DNA from: an uncultured Gammaproteobacteria bacterium
Lineage (GTDB): Bacteria; Pseudomonadota; Gammaproteobacteria; GCA-002705445; GCA-002716945
DNA length: 49,809 nucleotides
Assembly (NCBI GenBank): GCA_913048065.1
Contig: CAJWVG010000003.1
Span: 1-49,809, forward strand
Direction of reading: 5' to 3'
In this document: piece by piece, positions 16,605-25,070 of the stretch
How positions within the stretch are numbered: the first letter of the stretch is position 1
Layout: every line of letters starts with the position of its first letter
Program-made: the position numbers and the translations under genes
The notes under the pieces: generated by a model
The model's input: only the letters and a program-made list of their open reading frames with translations
What the model was told of the DNA's origin: nothing
Databases searched by the model: none

Positions 16605-17900
16605 TCAATCTCTTCCTACAGTTGTAATCAATATATTTTCAAAATCTATATCTGACTGTAAAGATACTTTTATGCTTTCTTTTGTGACAGCTTTTATACC
16701 TTCAAAATATTTTTTAAAATATTCTTCAGACATATTTAACTCATTTATTGCAGCAAGTGTGTCTAATCTTTTTTTATTAGTATCAAACCTAAGTTCAAAG
16801 CTTTTTAAAATGCTATTTTTTGCAATTGAAACCTCAGACTCTTTAATATCAAATTTCTTTAACTTATGTATTTCATCTTTTAATATTCTCAAAGCTTTTG
16901 ATGTGTTGGATGTTTTTGTCTGCATACCTATCTTAAGAACTCCAATATCATTATATGGCATCAAATAACTATACACTGAATATGCCAGACCATTTTTTTC
17001 TCTAATTTCTTTCACTAGCATGGAGCCAAATCCACTTCCACCAAAAATATAATTAGCGACTAAAATATTATAAAAGTTTTTGTCAGTACGTTTAACTGCA
17101 GGAATATAGATGGAGATATGTGTTTGATTGCTATCATGAAGAATATTATAAGTATCTGATGATCCACTATAATTTAAATTTTTTGCTTTTGAACTATAAG
17201 AGCTATTAAATGGTATGTTATATAAAGTTCTAGATATAAAATTTGCTGCTTCAGCCTCGTTAATATCTCCCACGAAATTTATCTTAATATTTTCTTTATT
17301 TATAATTTTTGATAAATGCTTATTAACAATATCAGAATTTAATTTTTCTATATCTTTCTTGTACCCTTCGATTGGGTGAGCATATCCAGTTCCTTCAAAG
17401 AACCTTTCATTAGATTTATAAGAAATTATCCTAGATGGTTCTAGTTCTCTATTTTCAATAGAATTCAAAATAGATTCTTTGGTAAAATCATATGCCTCTT
17501 CTGAGATTACACTATATGAAGTTAACATTTTATTAATTTGACTAGATATAAACTGCTTATTTTGATAATTACTAACGAACCTTAACGTGATAGAACTAGA
17601 ATCACGAGTTACGTTAGAAGTATAAAGCGCTCCTATTTTTTGAAAAGAATCTATAATTTTTTCATTATCAACCTTCTGAAGATGTAAAAGTTTAATTGCA
17701 TAATTAGTGATTCCTTTCTTTGCAATGTCATCCTTGCTTCCTGTGCTAAATGTAATATTAACATCAACCATAGGTAGAGATGCCTCCTCTATAAGTAAAT
17801 AATTAGGGTTTTGTTTTATATGTTGTATGGCAGGGAAAGATAGTGCATTTACACTTATAAATAACAAGATTAGTGGAGCTAATTGATAAAATATTTTCAT
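16605..17900 (-). CDS. M16 family peptidase-like protein, non-catalytic partner subunit
   Basis: A 431-residue secreted or periplasmic M16 homologue with an N-terminal signal-like segment (FYQLAPLILLFISVNALSF). The zinc motif HxxEH is absent. Instead the C-terminal half carries EIREKNGLAYSVYSYL, the R...GLAY substrate-binding motif of the alpha-type half. Together with the upstream gene, which has HxxEH but not this motif, it should form a heterodimeric protease like mitochondrial processing peptidase. Its ATG overlaps the stop of the upstream gene by four bases (ATGA), which supports equal expression. Substrate is unknown. Confidence 0.9.
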   Translation of the reverse strand: MKIFYQLAPLILLFISVNALSFPAIQHIKQNPNYLLIEEASLPMVDVNITFSTGSKDDIAKKGITNYAIKLLHLQKVDNEKIIDSFQKIGALYTSNVTRDSSSITLRFVSNYQNKQFISSQINKMLTSYSVISEEAYDFTKESILNSIENRELEPSRIISYKSNERFFEGTGYAHPIEGYKKDIEKLNSDIVNKHLSKIINKENIKINFVGDINEAEAANFISRTLYNIPFNSSYSSKAKNLNYSGSSDTYNILHDSNQTHISIYIPAVKRTDKNFYNILVANYIFGGSGFGSMLVKEIREKNGLAYSVYSYLMPYNDIGVLKIGMQTKTSNTSKALRILKDEIHKLKKFDIKESEVSIAKNSILKSFELRFDTNKKRLDTLAAINELNMSEEYFKKYFEGIKAVTKESIKVSLQSDIDFENILITTVGRD

Positions 17901-19243
17901 AATTTTGGCTCTATTAGGGAATAAATATAATTATTATTGACTATTTTTTTAGCTACATTTACTAAATCACTTTCTGTTACATTATTAATGTCTTCTATAT
18001 ATTCATCTAATAACTTCCAATTAAAACCTTTTGTCTCTAACATACCGACCTGCATGGCTTGATAAAAAACTGAATCAAATTTATAAATATTACTAGCTAA
18101 CAACCTAGATTTAGTATTTGATAATTCATCATCTAATAAACCATTTTTGATAAAAGAATGAAACTCATCAAATATTGCTTTTTTTAGTGTATTTGGATTT
18201 ATGCCAGTTCTTGGCGATCCCCCTATAGTTATCAAGTTCTCCTCTCTTGAATAGCTATCAAATGATATGAAAGTATTTAATGCAATTTTTTTTGTGTCCA
18301 CTAAATTTTTAGTAAATCTAGAGGCTGAACTTCCATCCATTAACTCTAGGAGCAATTCCATAGCATAAACTTCTTTCTTATTTTTAAGATCAAATGATTT
18401 ATTTTTAAATGATAATAATATTAAAGGCTCAGATACTTTGTCTGAAACCTTTATATCATTATAGGAAAGCACATAGTCTTTTTTTGTAGCTAATTCCTTT
18501 ACATTTCTACTTGGTATCTTTCCATAATACTTTTGTATTAATTCTTTAGTATTATCTATATCAAAATCGCCAGCAATTATAAGCGTAGCATTATTTGGAA
18601 CATAGAAGTTAAAGTACCATTTTTTTAACTCATCTGTATTAATATTTTCTATATCTTTCATAGTGCCTATAATTGGTATCCCATAACCACTCATACCCAA
18701 AGCTTGTATTCCAATCTTTTCAAAAACTTTCGATATCGGTTGATCATCTGTTCTGAGTCGGCGTTCTTCCTTAACCACTTCCTTTTCACTCTTTAGTTCA
18801 TTTTCATTAAAAACTAAATTACTCATTCTGTCAGATTCAAGCTTGAGTGATAATTCGAGAAAATCTTTATGAATTTTTTGATAATAGCCTGTAAAGTCTC
18901 TACCAGTAAAAGCATTCTCAGACCCTCCTACTTCTTTTATTTTTTTAGAAAACTCTCCAGGCTGAGTATTACTTGTGCCTTTAAACATCATATGTTCTAG
19001 AACATGAGATATCCCTGTTATTCCTTCATATTCATAACTTGACCCAACCTTATACCATATACTTGAAACTACGGATGGACTTCTTGAGTCTTTAATAAGA
19101 ATTACTTTTAAATTATTGGAAAGCTTGTATTCTTCAATCCTATCCGAAAATTTAAGACTCGACTCCGCAGATGCTGGTATCATTAAGCCTAAAAAAAGGA
19201 TGTTAACTATAAGGTATTTGATGAGTTTAAATTTCACACTCAA
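17897..19243 (-). CDS. M16 family zinc metallopeptidase, catalytic subunit
   Basis: A 448-residue pitrilysin-family protease with a signal peptide (KYLIVNILFLGLMIPASA). The inverted zinc motif HVLEH (in GISHVLEHMMFKGT) is near residues 80-84. The downstream glutamate ligand lies within KEVVKEERR about 75 residues later. The C-terminal half lacks the R...GLAY motif, which the next gene supplies, so the two most likely work as a pair outside the cytoplasm. It is the first gene of a four-gene run ending in coaD, divergent from rpoH. The frame begins MSVKFKLIKYL; a later start inside the signal peptide is unlikely. Confidence 0.93.
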   Translation of the reverse strand: MSVKFKLIKYLIVNILFLGLMIPASAESSLKFSDRIEEYKLSNNLKVILIKDSRSPSVVSSIWYKVGSSYEYEGITGISHVLEHMMFKGTSNTQPGEFSKKIKEVGGSENAFTGRDFTGYYQKIHKDFLELSLKLESDRMSNLVFNENELKSEKEVVKEERRLRTDDQPISKVFEKIGIQALGMSGYGIPIIGTMKDIENINTDELKKWYFNFYVPNNATLIIAGDFDIDNTKELIQKYYGKIPSRNVKELATKKDYVLSYNDIKVSDKVSEPLILLSFKNKSFDLKNKKEVYAMELLLELMDGSSASRFTKNLVDTKKIALNTFISFDSYSREENLITIGGSPRTGINPNTLKKAIFDEFHSFIKNGLLDDELSNTKSRLLASNIYKFDSVFYQAMQVGMLETKGFNWKLLDEYIEDINNVTESDLVNVAKKIVNNNYIYSLIEPKL

Positions 19244-19358
19244 ATTATATCAAAGAAATAAATTATCAAAATAATCTTTTTCTCAGGGTTTTTATGATAA
19301 ATTTACCTATTTTTTGCTATAATATTGATTATTATAGAGAAAAAATCGTTTTAGTTGC

Positions 19359-19386
19359 TTGAATACCTTAAAATTGCCATTATAAT
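19359..19386 (+). promoter_or_regulatory. Likely sigma70 promoter of rpoH
   Basis: TTGAAT (19359-19364) and a perfect TATAAT (19381-19386) are separated by 16 bases. The predicted transcription start near 19393 leaves a leader of about 14 bases carrying TAGGA before the ATG at 19407. It is one of the clearest promoter matches in the window. A second TATAAT at 19318-19323 has no good -35. Confidence 0.5.
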
Positions 19387-19406
19387 TACCTGTAGGAATG
19401 AAGCTT

Positions 19407-20264
19407 ATGAATAATCAGATTATTGAAAATTTACCGGTAGAATCAACTTTAGACTTAAGTTCTACAGATTCAATAGAAATATATCTTAATCAATTAAGAC
19501 AGACACCTTTATTGTCAAAAGAAGAAGAAATATCATTATTTAAAAAACTAAACACATCTGATGATCTTGATGCTGCTAGAAAATTAGTCTTGGCACACTT
19601 AAGATTTGTCGTTCATGTTGCTAAAACATATAAGGGATATGGCTTACCACTTTTAGACTTAATCCAAGAAGGAAATATTGGATTAATGAAAGCAGTAAAA
19701 AAGTTTGATCCTAGTAAAAATGTACGGCTATTATCTTTTGCAATATATTGGATAAGAGCAGAAATCCATGAATTTGTTATAAAAAATTGGAGAATTGTTA
19801 AAGTTGCTACAACTAAGGCACAAAGAAAATTGTTTTTTAAACTTAGAAGCAAGAAGAAAGACATTTCTTGGTTAACAGAGAGTGAAAGAAAAAATATTGC
19901 TCAAGAGCTTAATGTCAAATCAGAAACAGTTACACTCATGGAGTCTAGATTAAGTGGTAATGATGTATCCTATGATCCTTCAGATGAAGACGAGATATCT
20001 CCGTCTACTTATTTAACAGATAATATTGATCCGTTAACCAAACTTCAATATGAAAATGATAATTCTGTTAATTTAAATAATCTTGAATCTGCTATGTCTC
20101 GACTAGATGACAGAAGCAAAGATATCATAAAACAACGTTACCTACTTGAAGATAAAGTCACACTTGATGAATTATCAAAAAAATATAAAATTTCTAAAGA
20201 AAGAGTGAGACAAATTGAGAATCAGTCTCTTGATTTGTTAAAAAACAATATGCTAATTGCTTAG
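19407..20264 (+). CDS. rpoH: RNA polymerase heat-shock sigma factor RpoH (sigma-32)
   Basis: Alternative sigma factor for heat-shock genes. Region 2.1-2.4 shows VVHVAKTYKGYGLPLLDLIQ and FAIYWIRAEIHEFVIKNWRIV, then the RpoH box VATTKAQRKLFFKLRS, which separates it from RpoD. A C-terminal region 4 helix-turn-helix, TLDELSKKYKISKERVRQIE, ends the protein. Another ATG in frame nine bases upstream (19398) gives 288 residues, but it abuts its own AGGA too closely, so I prefer MNNQIIENL (285 residues). It is divergent from the M16 genes, and its 3' end overlaps ctaB by four bases in antisense. Proximity to the cytochrome oxidase cluster is common in betaproteobacteria. Confidence 0.95.
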   Translation: MNNQIIENLPVESTLDLSSTDSIEIYLNQLRQTPLLSKEEEISLFKKLNTSDDLDAARKLVLAHLRFVVHVAKTYKGYGLPLLDLIQEGNIGLMKAVKKFDPSKNVRLLSFAIYWIRAEIHEFVIKNWRIVKVATTKAQRKLFFKLRSKKKDISWLTESERKNIAQELNVKSETVTLMESRLSGNDVSYDPSDEDEISPSTYLTDNIDPLTKLQYENDNSVNLNNLESAMSRLDDRSKDIIKQRYLLEDKVTLDELSKKYKISKERVRQIENQSLDLLKNNMLIA

Positions 20265-21169
20265 CTTATAGATAAATACCAATAATGATCTATTAGTAGT
20301 GCCGCAAATAAAATTGCTAAATACGTAATTGAGTATTTAAACAATCTAATAGCTCGCCTATCAGACTTAGTAATCATTAGATCATATGCATCAATTACAA
20401 ATTTAAGTCCAATAATAGTTGCACCTGTCAAGTATATGAAACCAGATAAGCCTAAAATAAAAGGAAATAAAGTGATACAAAAAAGTAAAATAGAATACAA
20501 AAATATATGTAGTCTGGCAAAATCTTTTCCATGTGTAACAGGCAACATTGGAATTTCGGCTTTTTTATAATCTTCATATTTATATACTGCTAATGCCCAA
20601 AAATGTGGTGGTGTCCATAAAAAAATAATTAGAAATAGAACTAACGGAAATGGTTCTATCTGATTGGTAATCGAAGTCCAGCCTAACAATGGAGGCATAG
20701 CCCCAGCGATTCCTCCTATTACAATATTTTGCGAAGTTAGATTTTTTAAATATACAGAATAAATAAATGAGTAGATAATGATTGATAATAGTGTAAGCAA
20801 GGCAGTTAAAGTATTTACAAGAATATAAAGCAAAGAAATCGATGAGAAAGACAAAAACAAAGCAAAGTAGATAGCATGTAAAGGCTTTATTGAACCGTTC
20901 ACCAAAGGTCTAGATTTTGTTCTATCCATAATAGAGTCTATTCTTTGATCTACCACATGATTAATGATTGCTGCTGCAGAGGCGGCGAGACCGATTCCTA
21001 TACTTGCAAAAAAAATTAATTCATAGTTAAGAGTGCTTTGGTGTGCTAGCAGCATACCCACAATTGCAGTAAACATTATTAATAAATTTACCCTTGGTTT
21101 AGTAAGGATGATAAATTCACGAACTATATTTATAGCATTATTTGTAGAATGTAACGAAGGATTTTCCAT
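20261..21169 (-). CDS. ctaB: Protoheme IX farnesyltransferase (haem O synthase)
   Basis: Membrane prenyltransferase that converts haem B to haem O, the precursor of haem A for the aa3 oxidase. The 302-residue protein has the prenyl-diphosphate motif NHVVDQRIDSIMDRTKSRPL (about residues 64-83), the second conserved loop YKYEDYKKAEIPMLPVTHG, and about nine hydrophobic segments. It follows ctaA by 12 bases and ends the cytochrome oxidase assembly run. Also called cyoE. Length and motifs are normal. Confidence 0.96.
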   Translation of the reverse strand: MENPSLHSTNNAINIVREFIILTKPRVNLLIMFTAIVGMLLAHQSTLNYELIFFASIGIGLAASAAAIINHVVDQRIDSIMDRTKSRPLVNGSIKPLHAIYFALFLSFSSISLLYILVNTLTALLTLLSIIIYSFIYSVYLKNLTSQNIVIGGIAGAMPPLLGWTSITNQIEPFPLVLFLIIFLWTPPHFWALAVYKYEDYKKAEIPMLPVTHGKDFARLHIFLYSILLFCITLFPFILGLSGFIYLTGATIIGLKFVIDAYDLMITKSDRRAIRLFKYSITYLAILFAALLIDHYWYLSIS

Positions 21170-21181
21170 GTCTAGATTTTA

Positions 21182-22180
21182 TCACTTTTGTATGCAATAT
21201 GTCGAATAATATAACAAAGTTATCATGCTCATCAGTAAAATAGATGCATTCACTGTGTGTAGTACAGCTATTGAAATAGGTAAACTATATACAACATTAA
21301 ATACCCCCAAAGTGACCTGTAAAACAAAAAATATCAACACAATATATCCGATTTTTTTTATTTGTTGATTAGATTGTATGAAAAATAAATATATGAATAA
21401 CAGAGAAAATAATATTGTGAGAATTAGCGCTCCAAATCTATGAGTGAAATGTATCGCTAACTTTGCATTATATGCCAAAGGAGCTAATTCATAGTTTATA
21501 TCAGGCAAATTTATGATAGTAAATGCATCCGAATAATTCATATTGGAAGGCCACCACTCATCACTACATTTAGGGAAATCAGTACAGGCTAATGATGCAT
21601 AATTTGTACTAGTCCATCCTCCTAAAATTATCTGTACAATTAATGCAAATGTGCAGAGTATAATTAATTTAGTTAATTTTTTATCTACCCGAACATCTAT
21701 CGTAAAGTTATATATTTTAAAGCTATTCCATAGTAATAATGTTGCCGTAGTTATGCCTAAAACTAGATGTATTGTGACTATTGTAGGTTTTACAAGTTCT
21801 GTAACAGTCAACATGCCCATTAGAGATTGAACAATTATTAACACTATTAGTGATATTGGTAATAATTTAGGGACATGTTTAGCATACTTGAGAGTGAGGT
21901 AAGAAACATAAAAAATAAAAATACCCAGGGTACCTGCAAGATATCTATGCAACATTTCTCGCCAAGCCTTACCAGTATCTATTACTGCATCAGGGTATAA
22001 TTTTTTTGCTTCAGCTAGCTCTATGTCACTAGTTGGTGTGCCTAGGATACCATAACAGCCAGGCCAGTCAGGACAACCTAAACCAGCATGAGTTAACCTG
22101 ACCCATGCACCGACAGAAATTACGACTAGCGTAAACAAAGATGCTAACAAACTTATATTCCTGACAGTGTATGAAGTCAT
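21182..22180 (-). CDS. ctaA: Haem A synthase
   Basis: Oxidises the haem O methyl group to formyl to give haem A. The 332-residue membrane protein has about eight transmembrane segments. The first periplasmic loop contains RLTHAGLGCPDWPGCYG, and the second half contains SLACTDFPKC, the paired Cys loops of proteobacterial CtaA. Conserved His residues in HRYLAG and HFTHRFGAL are the likely haem ligands. It lies two bases after the Sco-like gene and 12 bases before ctaB, so CtaA and CtaB act in sequence in the same transcript. Confidence 0.95.
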   Translation of the reverse strand: MTSYTVRNISLLASLFTLVVISVGAWVRLTHAGLGCPDWPGCYGILGTPTSDIELAEAKKLYPDAVIDTGKAWREMLHRYLAGTLGIFIFYVSYLTLKYAKHVPKLLPISLIVLIIVQSLMGMLTVTELVKPTIVTIHLVLGITTATLLLWNSFKIYNFTIDVRVDKKLTKLIILCTFALIVQIILGGWTSTNYASLACTDFPKCSDEWWPSNMNYSDAFTIINLPDINYELAPLAYNAKLAIHFTHRFGALILTILFSLLFIYLFFIQSNQQIKKIGYIVLIFFVLQVTLGVFNVVYSLPISIAVLHTVNASILLMSMITLLYYSTYCIQK

Positions 22181-22182
22181 AT

Positions 22183-22746
22183 TTATCCAATTCGCGAAAG
22201 TTTAAAAAGTTTTTTGATGTCTTTAAGAAGTTTTTTTCCTTCAAATTTATTATCGTATCGTAGTATAACATTCCCTAGAGGATCGACCAGCAAAATAGAT
22301 GTTTTTGAAGAGATATTATTTAGAAGACCCGATAATTTATCTGGTTTATTTTTAATAATAGTTAAACCTGGATAAGATTTCGAAATATCTATCTCGGATT
22401 CTGAATTAGATATTAATACTCTTTGTAATCTATTCATATCTTTGCCAAGAGCCGTATGTATTTGTCTTAATAAGTATATATTTTTTAAACAATCATCTAG
22501 GCAGTTATTTTTTAGATGATAGATGAGAGTCCATCTGCCATTGAATACATTAGAATTAAGCTTCTCGCCTAAAGAATTCTCTATATTAATATTATTTATT
22601 GTTATTATAGGGTCAACAAATGAACCATAATTTGTCGTAGACCATTCTTTTTCAGCAGAATAATCATCCATCAGAAAATATGAGATTATAAATGGAATCA
22701 TAAATATTAAAATAATCACTAAAAACTTAATTCGATTCACACTCAT
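22183..22746 (-). CDS. Sco-like membrane-anchored protein of the cytochrome oxidase cluster
   Basis: A 187-residue protein with one N-terminal membrane anchor (FLVIILIFMIPFIISYFL), followed by a thioredoxin-like periplasmic domain. WTLIYHLKNNCLDDCLKN contains a CxxxC pair at the position used for copper binding in Sco proteins. LRQIHTALGKDMNRLQRVLI and SILLVDPLGNVILRYDNKF complete the fold. Proteins like this sit between SURF1 and ctaA in many beta- and gammaproteobacteria and usually carry only general names. A role in CuA loading or thiol reduction is inferred. It overlaps the SURF1 gene by four bases. Confidence 0.82.
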   Translation of the reverse strand: MSVNRIKFLVIILIFMIPFIISYFLMDDYSAEKEWSTTNYGSFVDPIITINNINIENSLGEKLNSNVFNGRWTLIYHLKNNCLDDCLKNIYLLRQIHTALGKDMNRLQRVLISNSESEIDISKSYPGLTIIKNKPDKLSGLLNNISSKTSILLVDPLGNVILRYDNKFEGKKLLKDIKKLFKLSRIG

Positions 22747-23429
22747 CTTTTTAGGTCCTTACGTAATAAAATTATCATGAAAATAATACCGATAAATGCA
22801 AAGAGGAACCACTGTCCAGCATACATATAATGTTTAAGATCAGAATTCTTCTTATATATTGTTTGTATATTAAAAGAATTTTCTTGATCTTCGCTCATTA
22901 TCAAAACATAAGGAAAAACCTTATACTTAAACATTTGTTTAATTTTATCAATTTCAATATTTTGAATAATTAATGGCCAATCATTTTTGTAAAAATCTTC
23001 TGATAACTGATAAAAATCTTTATATTTATAGATATAACCAGTTGCTTGTGAATCAACATTTCGTATATCTATATTAGGCAAAGATTGTCTATTATTATTA
23101 CTAACCCAACCTCTATTAATTAATACAATTTGATCATCAAATAACATCGGACTAATGACTTCATACCCTGCTTTCTTATTAAATATTTTATTATCAAGAA
23201 GGAACTGTTTATTAGAGATATAAGTACCAGTAATTATAATTTTAGTAAAATCTACTGGGTTCGATTTAATAACTTCAAATTGTATAGGGTTTTTAGAAAT
23301 TCTTTCATTGAAGGCATGGTATAAATATGCTTTCTCATTGGCTCTGTCTATTTGCCATAAGCCTAGTATAATACATGTAATTATTACTATTATAAAAAAT
23401 AATACTTTGAAAGTTTTAATCATTAGCAT
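22743..23429 (-). CDS. SURF1 family cytochrome oxidase assembly protein
   Basis: A 228-residue inner-membrane protein with one membrane segment at each end (FKVLFFIIVIITCIILGLWQ and WFLFAFIGIIFMIILLRK), the topology of SURF1. Family motifs are LGLWQIDRANEK near the first segment, the IIITGTYISNKQFLLDN strand, VLINRGWV in the middle, and HYMYAGQWFLFA before the second segment (family: H..YA.QWF). It aids haem A insertion into subunit I. Its end overlaps the start of the Sco-like gene by four bases. Confidence 0.93.
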   Translation of the reverse strand: MLMIKTFKVLFFIIVIITCIILGLWQIDRANEKAYLYHAFNERISKNPIQFEVIKSNPVDFTKIIITGTYISNKQFLLDNKIFNKKAGYEVISPMLFDDQIVLINRGWVSNNNRQSLPNIDIRNVDSQATGYIYKYKDFYQLSEDFYKNDWPLIIQNIEIDKIKQMFKYKVFPYVLIMSEDQENSFNIQTIYKKNSDLKHYMYAGQWFLFAFIGIIFMIILLRKDLKR

Positions 23430-23467
23430 ATATATGTTAAGTTTAAATAAAATTAATTCTACCTAAA

Positions 23468-23665
23468 ATGAAATATATAATATTAACTTTATTAGCGCTA
23501 ATTATTTATAATCTTATGGCAGGTTTTTATTATATTATTACAGACAAAAAAAGCTCAAATAGAGGGTTTCACTCATTGAGAACAAGAATTATTTTGTCTT
23601 TACTATTATTTGCAACTCTAGTAGTCGGTTATTATCTAGATTTAATACAGCCTCATGGGATTTAA
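23468..23665 (+). CDS. DUF2909-like twin-transmembrane small protein
   Basis: A 65-residue protein with two membrane segments (about residues 2-25 and 41-60) joined by a basic loop TDKKSSNRGFHSLRTR, ending YYLDLIQPHGI. This pattern, including the terminal QPHGI, matches DUF2909-type proteins found in cytochrome oxidase clusters. It lies on the plus strand between SURF1 and coxC, opposite to all neighbouring cox genes, and its stop is one base from the end of coxC. Function is unknown. Confidence 0.85.
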   Translation: MKYIILTLLALIIYNLMAGFYYIITDKKSSNRGFHSLRTRIILSLLLFATLVVGYYLDLIQPHGI

Positions 23666-23666
23666 C

Positions 23667-24530
23667 TTATAGCCAATAAACAAAAACGAATAAACCTAAC
23701 CAAACAACATCCACAAAATGCCAATACCAAGCAACTGCTTCAAAACCAAAATGATTGTCTCCAGAAAAATGTCCTTTCATACATCTAAACATTATTACTG
23801 TGAGCATAATTGCTCCTAAGGTTACGTGAAAACCATGAAACCCTGTTAACATATAGAAAGTTGATCCGTATATCCCAGAAGTCATTTTTAAATTCAAGTC
23901 TGAATATGCATGCATATATTCATATGCTTGAAAACCAACAAAAATAAAACCTAATAAAACTGTAAGCAGAAGACCATAAATTAACTTATTTCTATTTTGC
24001 TCTTTGAGCCCATGATGAGCCCATGTGACAGTTAATCCGCTTGTAAGTAGCAACAATGTATTAATTGCAGGGATACCGCCTGCTTTCATTAGAATAAAGT
24101 CTCCACCTAAATTAGTGGGGCCATTTGATGGCCAAACATTCTCAAATTGTGGCCATAGAACAATATTTGTCGAAACTTTTGAACCCACTCCTCCAAGCCA
24201 TGGCAATGAAAGTTCACGAGCATAGTACAGTGCTCCAAAAAATGCAGCAAAAAACATTACTTCAGAAAATATAAACCAAACCATTCCCCATCTAAAAGAA
24301 ATATCTACCTGTGCATTATAGGTTCCTGCTTCACTTTCACTAACCACATCAGAAAACCAACCATATGTTATGATTAGAAGAAGGACTAGGCCGGTTGCCA
24401 TGATAGACATTCCAGAGTTATAACCATTTAAATAGTTAGCTAAACCAATAAATAATACAACAAGCGCTACAGTATTTAAAAAGGGCCATTTTGTTTCATG
24501 AGGCACATAATAACTATTTGAATCACTCAT
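23667..24530 (-). CDS. coxC: Cytochrome c oxidase subunit III
   Basis: Seven-helix integral membrane subunit that stabilises the aa3 oxidase and its oxygen path. The 287-residue protein opens with YYVPHETKWPFL and contains GMVWFIFSEVMFFAAFFGALYYAR (the conserved Glu in the second bundle) and TGFHGFHVTLGAI. It ends VAWYWHFVDVVWLGLFVFVYWL, the family's C-terminal signature. It follows ctaG by 12 bases, and length is normal for proteobacterial CoxC. Confidence 0.97.
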   Translation of the reverse strand: MSDSNSYYVPHETKWPFLNTVALVVLFIGLANYLNGYNSGMSIMATGLVLLLIITYGWFSDVVSESEAGTYNAQVDISFRWGMVWFIFSEVMFFAAFFGALYYARELSLPWLGGVGSKVSTNIVLWPQFENVWPSNGPTNLGGDFILMKAGGIPAINTLLLLTSGLTVTWAHHGLKEQNRNKLIYGLLLTVLLGFIFVGFQAYEYMHAYSDLNLKMTSGIYGSTFYMLTGFHGFHVTLGAIMLTVIMFRCMKGHFSGDNHFGFEAVAWYWHFVDVVWLGLFVFVYWL

Positions 24531-24542
24531 TAATTAATCCTC

Positions 24543-25070
24543 TTATTTAGACCCAATCTGATCTGTGGTATTGAACATCGTGTAAGATAATATTAGTGTT
24601 TTAGTTTCCAAAGGTAGTTCGTTATCTACTATAAATTGTAGCGGTAGTTCTATAGTTTCTAGACCATTAATTTGTTGTTGGCTAAAACAAAAACACTCAA
24701 TTTTTTTAAAATACTCAGCATGCTCGCTTGGAACAACACTTGGGCTAGCAGTAGCATGTTTTAGTGTTGTTGAATTATTTGTTAATGTATAAAATGTATT
24801 ATTAATTTTTCCAACCTGAACAATCATTTCACGATCAATGGGTTCAAATTGAAATGGTGCAGAGTTAGCTATAGTAGAAGTAAATTTAACAGTAACAAAT
24901 CTTTCTGTTGGATTTTCATTCACAACCAAGAATTTTTCTTGATTAGTTTTACCATTTAATCCAGTAATTTCACAAAAAATATCATATAAAGGAACAAGCA
25001 TATATGAAAATGAAAACATGAATATAGTAATAAATGTTAAAGCAATATATGTTTTTTTAAGACTACTCAT
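24543..25070 (-). CDS. ctaG: Cytochrome c oxidase assembly protein CtaG/Cox11
   Basis: Copper chaperone that delivers Cu(I) to the CuB site of subunit I. The 175-residue protein has one N-terminal membrane anchor (ALTFITIFMFSFSYMLVPLY) followed by YDIFCEITGLNGKT, the Cox11 signature. The periplasmic immunoglobulin-like domain carries the copper-binding CFCFSQQ near residues 117-123. The ATG overlaps the coxA stop, so it is coupled to its target subunit. Confidence 0.96.
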   Translation of the reverse strand: MSSLKKTYIALTFITIFMFSFSYMLVPLYDIFCEITGLNGKTNQEKFLVVNENPTERFVTVKFTSTIANSAPFQFEPIDREMIVQVGKINNTFYTLTNNSTTLKHATASPSVVPSEHAEYFKKIECFCFSQQQINGLETIELPLQFIVDNELPLETKTLILSYTMFNTTDQIGSK

